64,000 nt of DNA, taken from contig NZ_CP017080.1 in the NCBI RefSeq assembly GCF_001645685.2, positions 1,168,001 through 1,232,000 of the forward strand, given 5' to 3'. Positions 16,744 through 24,907 of the stretch are shown here, piece after piece (position 1 is the stretch's first letter; every line of letters begins with the position of its first letter). The notes under the pieces were generated by a model, which saw only the letters and a list, made by a program, of their open reading frames with translations, was not told where the DNA came from and searched no databases. The position numbers and the translations under genes are program-made. This stretch comes from Peribacillus muralis (GTDB lineage Bacteria > Bacillota > Bacilli > Bacillales > DSM-1321).

Positions 16744-19700
16744 ATGATCATTAAAGACCTCCATGTCTATGGTTATGGCAAAATCGAAAACGAGCGTTTT
16801 TCTGAACTGGGCCAGCTGCAGGTGTTCTTTGGCGAAAATGAATCAGGCAAGTCCACCATCATGTCTTTCATGCATAGTATATTATTTGGGTTTCCGACAA
16901 GGGTTCAAAACGAACCGCGTTACGAGCCTAAAATGCATGCCAAATATGGGGGGAGACTTACTCTCATAACAAAAAAACATAGGGAAATCGTTATTGAACG
17001 AGTGAAGGGTAAAGCGACTGGCGATGTAACGATCACCTTCGAGGATGGGAGGGTCGGGGGTGAGGAAGAGCTTAATGATATTCTTCTTGGTGTGGATAAA
17101 AACTATTACCAAGCCATTTTTTCTTTCGACCTTCAAGGACTTCAAGGCTTGCAAACGCTAAGTGAAGGAACGATGAGTAAATATTTATTGTCAGCTGGGC
17201 TGGTCGGGAATGATAAGCTTCTTGAGGCAGAAACGAAGTTGCAAAAAGAGCTTGATCGGCTATTCAAGCCTTCAGGCCAGAAACCCCTATTGAATGTGAG
17301 GATAAAAGATCTTAAGGAACTGCAAAAAAAGGTAAAGGCATCGGAACAGGAGCAGCAGTCATATACGGCATTTTTGCACGAAGAGACAGAACTTAAGGAG
17401 AGGCTTGCCGAGATTACGAAAGCTATCCAAGCGATAGAAGAAAACCTTGTGAATGTAGGGACTTTCCTGCGAATTAAGCCCTTGATTGAGGAGCGGGGGA
17501 ATATTGAATCGGAATTAAGGAAAATCAAGGATGTAAGTTTTCCTGTAGATGGTTTAAAAAGGCTTGAGCAGTTGCAAGCCGTTGGAATGCCAATGAAGGC
17601 CCAGCTATCTGCATTGACCGAGAAACTGAACAAACTTGAAGAGAATCTTATTGAAAGCGAGATCAATCCATTTATCACGGAGCACAAAGAGCAGATTGAA
17701 CATGCAGTCGACCAAGGAACTTTACTGGAGAAGCTCGAGGTGGACATGCGCACGGCAGAACACGAAAGGCTGATGGAAGAAAAAAATATTGAGAAGGTGA
17801 AGCGGGAACTATTCCTCGATGAACCAGATGCTGAAATCAGCAAATTCGATATCAGTACATATATGAAGGAAAAGGTCAAACGAACGGAGAGGGATAAGCA
17901 CCAGCTCCAAAATGATAAAATGCAGCTCGATGAGAAATATGGGCTGCAAAAGGTGAGTCTGGAGACGACAGAAGCCCGCTTGAAGGAGATAGAAGCACAG
18001 TTAATGCCTGAGGAGAAACGAAGCAAGCTGGAATTTTCATACAACAAGCAACATAACAGTGAATTTAAAGCAGTCAAAAGTCTCATACTCGATGAGCAAA
18101 TACTCGAACTTGAAAAACAACTGGCTCTACAGAAAAAGAAGAAGGCACATGATCGCAATCGATCACGAATCATGAATGGAAGTATAGTAGCGCTTCTATG
18201 TTTAGGTGCGCTCAGTTGTTATTTCAGTGATCAGTTGTTGCTATCAATGATATTTCTGGCTGCAGCCATCCTGTTTGCGGTTTCCAGGTACCTCTTTAAA
18301 GGAGAGGATATATTATCAGGACATATCCGGCAATTGGATGACGCGAAACGAAAAAGAGAAGAACTTGGCAGTGAAGCTCATCAGGATAGTGATGGGGAAT
18401 CGATGCGACGATTGCTGGAACTCGACGACCGTCTCCAAAGGCAGTATGAAACGGAAAGGGTCAAATATGAGGAACGGGAGGAGGCATTTGAATCGACCAT
18501 TCAGGAGTATGCGGCTTGGGAAGCGCGAAGGGAAAAATTGGCTAAAGAAATGAAAAGCATCTTAAGTGGATGGGGCATGTCTTTTCCCGGCATGGAAATC
18601 AATCTTGAATCTGTATTCGACATGCTTGGGAATTGGAAGGGGGCCGTGGAAAGGAAATTCGAAACAATCGAGCGGCATCAATATCTACATGAAGAATTTG
18701 ATGGCAAAGCGAAGATTTTATTTCATTTTGCCCATGACCTTGATTTTGAGCCATCCACTTGGCGTGAAGCGATAGGCCTTTTAAAGCGGGAATTGAACGA
18801 TGCTGTAGAGTTCTCTGTCCAACGAACGCAAAGGGTTCAGGAGCGAAGCCATCTGCGGAATGAAATCGAGCAGCTGACGAGGGAAAAGAATTATCTTGAT
18901 GCCGAAATGGAACAGCTATTTGGGTTAGCCAAGGTAAATGACGAGGAAGAATACAGACATCACGCTGCCCTGTCCGAAAAGAAAGGATCTTTGACAAATC
19001 AACTTGGGTTGATTGCCGTCCAAATTGAGCAATCGAGAATGCTCCCTGAACGAATACGAACATATGTTAAACAACAGATCACCTCCTATACATTAGAAGA
19101 GTTAGAACGGAAATTAAAGGATGCAGCAAACGCGAAATCAGCATTAATGGAAAAACTGACTGACACGAAGCATCAGATCAAACGTCTTGAAGCATCAGGT
19201 GTATACGACGATTTACTTCATCGGTTTTATGAAGAAAAAGCGGCGTTTAATGAAGAGGCGAAAGAATGGGCTAAGTTGGCAATTTCCAAACGCTTGTTGA
19301 ATAAAACGCTGGATCGATATAAAAGGGAACGGCTTCCGAAGGTCATCGCGGATGCAGAGCGACATTTTGCCTTTTTGACGAATGGGTGTTATTCGAATAT
19401 CATCCTTGATCATTCAGGGGAAAAAATTTTGGTGCAGCGCAGTGACGGCTTAAGATTCGGTGTGGAAGAGGTTAGCCGCGGGACAGCCGAGCAAATATAT
19501 GTTTCCCTAAGGCTTGCGCTAGCGGAACACACCTTTGACAATGATCCTTTCCCACTCATCATTGATGACGGTTTTGTTAATTTTGATGCAAAAAGGACAA
19601 AACGGATGCTTGAATTATTGAAGACAATTTCGCGAAAACGGCAAATCTTCTTTTTTACCTGCCATCATCATGTCATGGAGAATTTTGCGGAGAAAGATGT

Positions 19701-19761
19701 GATTCATCTATCCAATCCTATATTGAACAAGGATAATGATTTGATCATCCGTGGAATATAA
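16744..19761 (+). CDS. yhaN: SbcC/Rad50-like ATPase YhaN with a central membrane hairpin
   Basis: A 1005-aa ABC-type SMC-like ATPase. Walker A is FGENESGKSTIMSF near 33, long coiled coils run from about 190 to 900, the signature motif is SRGTAEQIYVSLRLA, Walker B is PLIIDDGFVNFDAKR, and an H-loop FFFTCHHH lies near 975. At the apex, where SbcC/Rad50 carries a CxxC zinc hook, residues about 480-517 form two hydrophobic segments (SIVALLCLGALSCYF and LLSMIFLAAAILFAVSRYLF) that look like a membrane hairpin. The ATG at 16744 has GGAGGAG upstream; the longer open frame from 16546 overlaps yhaO and is rejected. It pairs with YhaO. Confidence 0.92.
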   Translation: MIIKDLHVYGYGKIENERFSELGQLQVFFGENESGKSTIMSFMHSILFGFPTRVQNEPRYEPKMHAKYGGRLTLITKKHREIVIERVKGKATGDVTITFEDGRVGGEEELNDILLGVDKNYYQAIFSFDLQGLQGLQTLSEGTMSKYLLSAGLVGNDKLLEAETKLQKELDRLFKPSGQKPLLNVRIKDLKELQKKVKASEQEQQSYTAFLHEETELKERLAEITKAIQAIEENLVNVGTFLRIKPLIEERGNIESELRKIKDVSFPVDGLKRLEQLQAVGMPMKAQLSALTEKLNKLEENLIESEINPFITEHKEQIEHAVDQGTLLEKLEVDMRTAEHERLMEEKNIEKVKRELFLDEPDAEISKFDISTYMKEKVKRTERDKHQLQNDKMQLDEKYGLQKVSLETTEARLKEIEAQLMPEEKRSKLEFSYNKQHNSEFKAVKSLILDEQILELEKQLALQKKKKAHDRNRSRIMNGSIVALLCLGALSCYFSDQLLLSMIFLAAAILFAVSRYLFKGEDILSGHIRQLDDAKRKREELGSEAHQDSDGESMRRLLELDDRLQRQYETERVKYEEREEAFESTIQEYAAWEARREKLAKEMKSILSGWGMSFPGMEINLESVFDMLGNWKGAVERKFETIERHQYLHEEFDGKAKILFHFAHDLDFEPSTWREAIGLLKRELNDAVEFSVQRTQRVQERSHLRNEIEQLTREKNYLDAEMEQLFGLAKVNDEEEYRHHAALSEKKGSLTNQLGLIAVQIEQSRMLPERIRTYVKQQITSYTLEELERKLKDAANAKSALMEKLTDTKHQIKRLEASGVYDDLLHRFYEEKAAFNEEAKEWAKLAISKRLLNKTLDRYKRERLPKVIADAERHFAFLTNGCYSNIILDHSGEKILVQRSDGLRFGVEEVSRGTAEQIYVSLRLALAEHTFDNDPFPLIIDDGFVNFDAKRTKRMLELLKTISRKRQIFFFTCHHHVMENFAEKDVIHLSNPILNKDNDLIIRGI

Positions 19762-20209
19762 TTGGATTGAAACTTTCATAAAGAGCGTGAAGTCATTGAT
19801 TATGAATGAGTTTGTAAGCAGGCATGATCCATCTTTACTGTTAATCATCGAAAAGGAGTTCCTTGGTACGCGATGTATGGGTGGGAAATATTCTGCCGAA
19901 GGTCATACGATCACTTTATATCAGGAAGATATCGAGATTCAGTGTCAACGTTCGTTAGGGGCGCTTGATAAGCTTGAGGAATATACATGGATCATCCTTA
20001 CGCATGAAATCGGTCACGCGCTGGATAAAAAGCTAACTGCGCTGAATGAGGAGTTATGGAGCACAGGTAATCCGAAAATCCTATATCAAATTGAGGTAAA
20101 AGCCTGGGGTATCGCAGCTGAAATAATGTCCTTTATCAATTTGAATTTGTTCACCTTCAGGAAAGATGAATCTCTCGCACATTGTTCAAAACGGCTGCTC
20201 GTAGGTTAA
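19751..20209 (+). CDS. Putative small zinc metallopeptidase (HEIGH motif)
   Basis: A 152-aa protein read from a GTG at 19751 that overlaps the end of yhaN by 11 bases; an ATG at 19802 (MNEFVSRHD) is an alternative and neither has a good ribosome binding site. It carries the zinc-binding helix ILTHEIGHALDKK near residue 95 and a second helix IEVKAWGIAAEIM about 30 residues on, whose Glu could be the third ligand, as in gluzincins and ImmA/IrrE-like peptidases. No signal peptide is present. I do not recognise the family. Overlap with yhaN suggests co-expression with the YhaO/YhaN complex. Confidence 0.65.
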   Translation: MEYNWIETFIKSVKSLIMNEFVSRHDPSLLLIIEKEFLGTRCMGGKYSAEGHTITLYQEDIEIQCQRSLGALDKLEEYTWIILTHEIGHALDKKLTALNEELWSTGNPKILYQIEVKAWGIAAEIMSFINLNLFTFRKDESLAHCSKRLLVG

Positions 20210-20414
20210 CGGGCGATCATATGGAAAGGCATACTGTAGATAAACTCTCGATAATGGAGGAGTTTGTCTGCAGTTTTTGTGTTTTCTTCGTACGTGGCTT
20301 TACACTGCACTTTGAATATGAAATACGGGTAATCGTCATATATTTGAAGGATAGACGAATGAATCATCCATGGAGATGGACCTCGATGTTTTTGGTTCAT
20401 TATGCTTATTTAGT

Positions 20415-20443
20415 TTGACAGTGATAATCATTTTCATTAAACT
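20415..20443 (+). promoter_or_regulatory. Promoter with embedded Fur box
   Basis: A -35 TTGACA (20415-20420) and a -10 TAAACT (20438-20443) are separated by exactly 17 bases. The spacer carries TGATAATCATTTTCA (20422-20436), one mismatch from the Bacillus 7-1-7 Fur consensus TGATAATnATTATCA. Fur bound there would block RNA polymerase, so the downstream ATPase should be made under iron limitation. Confidence 0.85.
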
Positions 20444-20475
20444 GAAATTATTAGAATAATAAGGGGAGTATTTTT

Positions 20476-21300
20476 ATGCGACCAGTTATTAACACCCAGT
20501 CTTTATCGCTTGGTTATGGTGATAAATTAATTATAAATGATATGGATTTAGAAATTCCCAAAGGGGAGATCACTGTTTTCATTGGTGCCAATGGCTGTGG
20601 GAAATCAACTTTGCTGCGATCGGTGGCCCGCTTGTTGAAGCCGCAAGGTGGTTCGATAGCCTTGGAAGGCAAGGAGATTTCCTCCATGTCATCGAAGGAG
20701 GTAGCAAGAAAAATGGCGATTCTTCCGCAATCGCCGACAGCTCCTGAAGGTCTTACAGTCTATCAGCTCGTGAAACAAGGGAGGTATCCGTATCAAAGTT
20801 GGTTGAAACAGTGGAGCGCCGAGGATGAAGAGCAAGTTCAAAAGGCAATCGAAGCAACGAACTTGTCAGAGTTGAAGGACCGTGCAGTAGATGAATTATC
20901 AGGTGGACAGAGGCAACGGGCATGGATTGCGATGACGCTGGCTCAGGATACGGACATCATATTGCTGGATGAACCGACTACATATCTTGATATGACCCAT
21001 CAAATCGAGATTCTTGACTTATTGTACGACTTGAATGAGCTTGAGAATCGGACGATCGTAATGGTGCTTCATGATTTGAATTTGGCATGCCGTTATGCGG
21101 ATAATTTAGTTGCCGTTAAAGACGGGTCGATACATGCAGAAGGACGGCCTGAGGAAATCATCACGCCAGGGTTGGTCCGGGAAGTATTTGGGATGGAGTG
21201 CCAAATTGCCTTCGATCCAATTTTCGGCAGTCCCATGTGCATCCCGTTTGGGAAGGGGCGTTATGCTCGAAGTAGGATTAAGGCGATGGCCAATGGATAA
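20476..21300 (+). CDS. Iron-siderophore-type ABC transporter ATPase (FecE/YusV-like)
   Basis: A 274-aa ATPase of the FecCD-family importers. Walker A is IGANGCGKSTLLR near 38, the Q-loop ILPQSPTAPEGLTVYQLVKQGRYPY lies near 86, the signature ELSGGQRQRAWIAM near 139, Walker B IILLDEPTTYLDM near 160 and the H-loop VLHDLNLA near 198. It closely resembles YusV, the shared ATPase of several siderophore systems in B. subtilis. No permease or binding protein is nearby, so it probably energises transporters encoded elsewhere. The ATG has AAGGGGAG eight bases upstream and the gene lies behind a Fur-boxed promoter. Its stop codon is seven bases from an IS3-family terminal sequence. Confidence 0.9.
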   Translation: MRPVINTQSLSLGYGDKLIINDMDLEIPKGEITVFIGANGCGKSTLLRSVARLLKPQGGSIALEGKEISSMSSKEVARKMAILPQSPTAPEGLTVYQLVKQGRYPYQSWLKQWSAEDEEQVQKAIEATNLSELKDRAVDELSGGQRQRAWIAMTLAQDTDIILLDEPTTYLDMTHQIEILDLLYDLNELENRTIVMVLHDLNLACRYADNLVAVKDGSIHAEGRPEEIITPGLVREVFGMECQIAFDPIFGSPMCIPFGKGRYARSRIKAMANG

Positions 21301-22236
21301 ACTCAAGTGAACCCAAAAAGTTAGACACTTTATTTACTTCGGAAGTCTTGAGGGCATGAATCCGGTAATCTACCGGGCTCATGCCCTTCTTATGACTAAT
21401 ATTCAGAATGTACGGAGTATTCAGTCTACTGATGATAATTTGGTGACGAACTTTGGATAACTTCATGCAAAATGGACCTAGTATACTTGTATTTTTTACT
21501 AGATCATTAATTATGATTTGGAAGCCAACCCGTATTCATAATTCATACTGTGTGATATAAGAAAGAAGATGTTCTTCAAGAGTTTATTTACACAGGTGAT
21601 GGACGCAACTTTATGACATTTGTTATAGGGGTGCGTTTTTAATTTGTCGTAATACTCAACGCTATGATTCTACCCTTAACGTCTTGATAACGTCTAGCGT
21701 ATGACCGTAATTGCTCGCACTAAACATCATTGCTATCTTTTCTGCCATCGCTCCAGAGAAATTTTTATTTGTATTGGAAAGTATTTTATTTTGAATAATC
21801 GTTTTTGAAAGTTCCTGAACAAAATCTGGATGTGGAAACCATGTTTTGAATAATGAGCGATTTATCTTTTCAGAGGAGATAAACCTACATTTACAGTTCA
21901 TAAAATACTTAATGTTAACTATTTTTCCTGAGAAATTTTCGAAACAAAAAGATTAAACTAATTAAAAATAATACCTTATTTAACTTCCTTCTTATTTTAA
22001 AAAAATTATTGTAGATTATACTTCCAACAATAAGAAGAACAATCAATTTTAGATTTTTTTGTATTTACAATCACATCAAATGGTACTTTTTATTTATATA
22101 GTGGCGTGGTTTTTACATTTCACAGTAATTTTTTATCATTTATATGGTATTATTATAAAATATTGGTAATTAAAATACAATTAAACGAAGGAGAAAATGT
22201 TTACTTAAATACTTATGATAATCTGGAGGGTGAAAA
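21301..22236. other. Degenerate intergenic region after the Fur-controlled ATPase
   Basis: Apart from the IS3 remnant at its left edge, this 936-base region is AT-rich and carries no credible gene. A minus-strand open frame of 79 codons (21662-21901) has no ribosome binding site and no recognisable domain. A loose hairpin ending in TGCGTTTTTAA sits near 21602-21642. It looks like a graveyard of insertion and deletion events. Confidence 0.55.
21308..21460 (-). pseudogene. Remnant of an IS3-family transposase (OrfB C-terminus)
   Basis: Read on the minus strand, the segment encodes HKKGMSPVDYRIHALKTSEVNK, the characteristic end of IS3/IS150-type OrfB transposases, followed by the terminal sequence TGAACCCAAAAAGTTAGACA (reading inward on the plus strand from 21308). 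Only about 50 codons survive; there is no catalytic DDE region. The same C-terminal motif recurs at 32775-33405 in another decayed copy. Confidence 0.75.
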
Positions 22237-22704
22237 ATGCAAGGGAAGCAAATTGGATGGATTGCGTTATACATAAGGTTAGCCTTAGGTGTTAGCTTTT
22301 TATCAGCTGTGGCCGATCGATTTGGATTATGGGGAAAGCCGGGGGCTTCAAATGTGGCATGGGGCAACATGAAGGGTTTTATGGACTACGTAAACGTGCT
22401 AAATCCTGTTGTACCTGATGTGTTTATACCAACAATCGCATGGATTGCGACCATTGGTGAAATCATTTTTGGAATTTTATTGATCCTTGGTTTTCAAACA
22501 AGGATAGTAGCCTTACTGAGTAGCCTCATGTTACTTCTATTTGCGTTAGGTTTAACTGTAGGAGTTGGTTTTAAAGCTACTCTTGATTATTCTGTCTTTT
22601 CTGCATCTGCAGCCTCTCTTCTATTGGTTTGCTTCCGTGATATTCCGTACAGTTTGGATTCACTCGTGAAGAAAAAACAAAGAAAATATAGCATAAATGT
22701 TTAA
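22237..22704 (+). CDS. DoxX family membrane protein 1 (155 aa)
   Basis: A four-helix membrane protein of the DoxX/SURF4 type: helices at about 6-26 (ALYIRLALGVSFLSAVADRF), 63-86 (WIATIGEIIFGILLILGF), 89-110 (ALLSSLMLLLFALGLTVGV) and 116-136. The loop between helices 1 and 2 contains WGKPGASNVAWGNMKGFMDYVNVLNP. The ATG has GGAGGG seven bases upstream. DoxX relatives take part in thiol redox or quinone-linked reactions, but the substrate cannot be read from sequence. It is the first gene of an accessory island and is followed by a long hairpin terminator. A second DoxX gene lies 840 bases downstream. Confidence 0.8.
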   Translation: MQGKQIGWIALYIRLALGVSFLSAVADRFGLWGKPGASNVAWGNMKGFMDYVNVLNPVVPDVFIPTIAWIATIGEIIFGILLILGFQTRIVALLSSLMLLLFALGLTVGVGFKATLDYSVFSASAASLLLVCFRDIPYSLDSLVKKKQRKYSINV

Positions 22705-22766
22705 TTGGTGTATCGGCAAATAAAAGGTACGCACTGACTTTTAGAGATACGAATATGTGAATGGAT

Positions 22767-22808
22767 GGCATCTCTCATTGTAATACACAATGGAAGATGC
22801 CGTTTTTG
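22767..22808 (+). terminator. Intrinsic terminator after DoxX 1
   Basis: Arms GGCATCT...CATTGT and ACAATG...AGATGCC around a short AAT-type centre, then GTTTTTG. Confidence 0.85.
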
Positions 22809-22886
22809 CGTTCAATATATTTGCAAATTTCTAGATGGAAGACTCAATCGTAGGAGGGGAAGCAAAAGCGTCTGGTATTTCCTATA

Positions 22887-23132
22887 TTGATAAAAATCTC
22901 GAACAATAGAAGAGTAATATTTCAAATGATTAAAGAAAGGAGAGGAGTGGGGGCACTTATTCACGAGAGACTTACACAAAGCCACCCTAATTTAAAGCAA
23001 GTTCTTAATATTGTAGGTATTGATGATGTGTCCGCCCTCTATGTAGAAGGACATGAAATGGAACCTCAGAGAGCCAATGAAATCATAAATACGGATATGC
23101 GGAAAGCAAAAAAACTTGCTGCTACTTTTTAG
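22887..23132 (+). CDS. Doubtful small hypothetical protein (up to 81 aa)
   Basis: An open frame from a TTG at 22887; an internal ATG at 22926 (MIKERRGVGALIHERLTQ) may be the true start. Neither has a clear ribosome binding site. The predicted product is mixed alpha, charged, with GIDDVSALYVEGHEMEPQRANEI in the middle. An earlier frame at 22833 encodes about 24 residues with an internal AGGAGGGG, hinting that a larger gene has decayed here. I do not recognise it; it lies between the two DoxX genes. Confidence 0.35.
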   Translation: MIKISNNRRVIFQMIKERRGVGALIHERLTQSHPNLKQVLNIVGIDDVSALYVEGHEMEPQRANEIINTDMRKAKKLAATF

Positions 23133-23544
23133 TAGCTAACAAAAGGCGCATTCCACCTGGCAGAACACTTTGGAATCACTCCTGTCGAGTAGCAATCATG
23201 AAAAAGATGATGAAGTCCGTGTTATTTTGTTCTCGTCAGGGGAGCAATGGTTGAGTCGTTTCTGAAACCTTTTATAGGGTAGCGGCATCTTTTCAGGTGT
23301 CGCTTTTGCTTTACTTATTAAACAAAACTTATCCTATAATAGGCGAGGTGAATCTTCCAAACATCGACAAAAGACGGCGAAAATGAAGCCGGAAAATTAT
23401 AATTCACAAAAAAGACAAGAAAAGTTTGTGAAATTATGAACATTATACTGATTTTTATTCTATAAAAAAATAAATGGTAGTATAAAAGTGTAGTAAAACT
23501 TGATAAAGATTGTGAATATATTAACAACAAGAGGAGATGGGGAC
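23133..23544 (+). other. Gap between the small ORF and DoxX 2
   Basis: A 412-base gap. A terminator-like hairpin AGCGGCA...TGTCGCTTTTGC sits at 23281-23308. The remainder is AT-rich with several TATAAT-like words (for example near 23333-23338 and 23480); no coding signal was found. Confidence 0.5.
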
Positions 23545-24057
23545 ATGTTAGACTTACTAAGAAAAAATAAAATTGTAGCAGGAATACTAGCAATATTTCG
23601 AATTTATTTAGGTTATCAATTTCTACACGCAGGTTTTGGAAAAATAGTGGGGGGTAGCTTTGATGCAACTGGTTTTCTTCAAGGAGCAATTGCCTCCAGC
23701 ACTGGAGAGCATCCAGCAGTTCAAGGATGGTGGGCGTTATTTTTAAAAAACGTAGCATTACCAAATTCCGAGTTATTTACTTTCTTAGTACAATGGGGAG
23801 AATTACTTGTAGGTATTGCTTTAATTCTAGGTTTATTCACTAACTTCGCAGTATTAATGGGTATGCTCATGAACTTCTCCTTCTTATTTAGCGGTACTGT
23901 AAGTACAAATGCACAAATGGTGCTTCTCGGTATTTTCGTAGTGGTTGCGGGAGAAAATTCTGGTAAATATGGATTGGATAGATATGCAATTCCCTATTTT
24001 AGAAAACTATTGAAAAATGGAACGAAAAAAAATAAAAAAGGTTCTTTAGCTGCTTAA
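23545..24057 (+). CDS. DoxX family membrane protein 2 (170 aa)
   Basis: A four-helix DoxX/DoxD-type membrane protein with helices at about 10-30 (IVAGILAIFRIYLGYQFLHAGFGKIV), 80-100 (FLVQWGELLVGIALILGLF), 101-120 (FAVLMGMLMNFSFLFSG) and 124-140 (AQMVLLGIFVVVAGENSGKYGLDR). The first-helix motif R..LG..FL..G..K and the G.NSGKYGLD end are typical of thiosulfate:quinone oxidoreductase DoxD-like proteins. The C-terminus is a lysine-rich tail. The ATG has GAGGAG eight bases upstream; the open frame extending to 23500 lacks a start signal. The role is unknown beyond membrane redox chemistry. Confidence 0.82.
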   Translation: MLDLLRKNKIVAGILAIFRIYLGYQFLHAGFGKIVGGSFDATGFLQGAIASSTGEHPAVQGWWALFLKNVALPNSELFTFLVQWGELLVGIALILGLFTNFAVLMGMLMNFSFLFSGTVSTNAQMVLLGIFVVVAGENSGKYGLDRYAIPYFRKLLKNGTKKNKKGSLAA

Positions 24058-24263
24058 TAAATAATTATTGATAAACATAAAGAAAAAAGACATGCTACAT
24101 GAAAGCCTGTAAGACTGCATTTCAAAAAGAAGGAATCAGAAGGATTACTGAATTTGTATGAAATCTTATTGAGTAGGAACCATTATGTTTTTGCAGTATA
24201 GGGAAAAGAAAGTGTTTTGTTTGGTTAAGCCGTATCATTTACCTTTATATTGAGAGGAAGCTA

Positions 24264-24428
24264 ATGAAAAACAAAAAACAGATGGACTTCCAAAAAAAAA
24301 TCATTAAAGAAGAATATGTGACTGAAAAGGACATTATTATTCGAGTGAGAAAATTATTGACAAAAAATAAAATTAAAAATGCTGATCGCAAGTGGAAAGA
24401 GAAATTACTTAAAAAAGACAAGAAGTAA
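24264..24428 (+). CDS. Small basic protein (54 aa)
   Basis: ATG at 24264 preceded by GAGAGGAAG four bases upstream. The product MKNKKQMDFQKKIIKEEYV... is strongly basic (about one third Lys/Arg), helical and ends KWKEKLLKKDKK. No cysteine or membrane segment is present. The ribosome binding site and uninterrupted frame favour a real gene, but the family is unknown and lysine-rich frames are common in AT-rich DNA. Confidence 0.4.
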   Translation: MKNKKQMDFQKKIIKEEYVTEKDIIIRVRKLLTKNKIKNADRKWKEKLLKKDKK

Positions 24429-24907
24429 GCCTATCAAGGATTGACCAACCAAAACATGTCTTTGGAGCGCCGGTTCGCCCCTAGCCGCTGATGTAAACAA
24501 GAGTTATCTTATTTCCTTACAGATTCTAGTTATGATAATCTTCCCATCGTATCAGCGACGAGCTAAAAAGTTAGACGATTTAATTCCAGGATGTGTTGAA
24601 ATTAGTGGTGTGAATGTGATTAAACAGATTTTCACAACAAAAGGATTATTTTATTCTAAATATAATGTATAAAAATTAACATTTAAGCTGCGCGTTTTAT
24701 TGCGTAACTTAAATGTTTTTCTTTTATGTTTCATTTTTGATATCTGGCGTTTTAAAAAAGAAATTTCACGTGAGGATAAAAATGGTAATATGGTTCAAGT
24801 AAAAATAATAGGAAATGGGTAGTTTATGTTTTATTACAAAAAAAGGGATTAGTTTAAGATGCATTTTAAATATGCAAGAAAGATCAAATAAGAGAAAGGG
24901 TGATAGT
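24429..24907. other. Gap with IS-end scar, hairpin and first 80-bp direct repeat
   Basis: A 479-base gap. At about 24562-24585 CTAAAAAGTTAGACGATTTAA matches the IS3-type terminal sequence seen at 21308 and 32775. At 24678-24724 AACATTTAAG...CTTAAATGTT forms a T-tailed hairpin. The first copy of the flanking direct repeat is at 24710-24793. Confidence 0.6.
24710..24793 (+). repeat. Direct repeat copy 1 flanking the yerD-like gene
   Basis: About 84 bases containing TCTGGCGTTTTAAAAAAGAAATTTCACGTGAGGATAAAAATGG in pieces; the core GGCGTTTTAAAAAAGAAATT is identical to copy 2 at 26732-26812, with only scattered differences and small indels elsewhere. Same orientation as copy 2. Confidence 0.85.

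Noticed and set aside
17142..18173. A 343-codon serine-rich frame antisense to yhaN
   Set aside because: It is a shadow of the coiled-coil codons on the opposite strand, with no ribosome binding site.
15516..20209. A defence island (nuclease, SMC-like ATPase, peptidase)
   Set aside because: YhaO and YhaN are conserved housekeeping neighbours in Bacillus; the small HExxH gene alone does not make a defence system.
20182..20418. A 78-codon plus-strand frame after the HExxH gene
   Set aside because: It overlaps the preceding gene, has no ribosome binding site, and runs into the Fur-boxed promoter.
21662..21901. A 79-codon minus-strand frame
   Set aside because: No ribosome binding site, no recognised domain and location in a decayed IS-scarred region.
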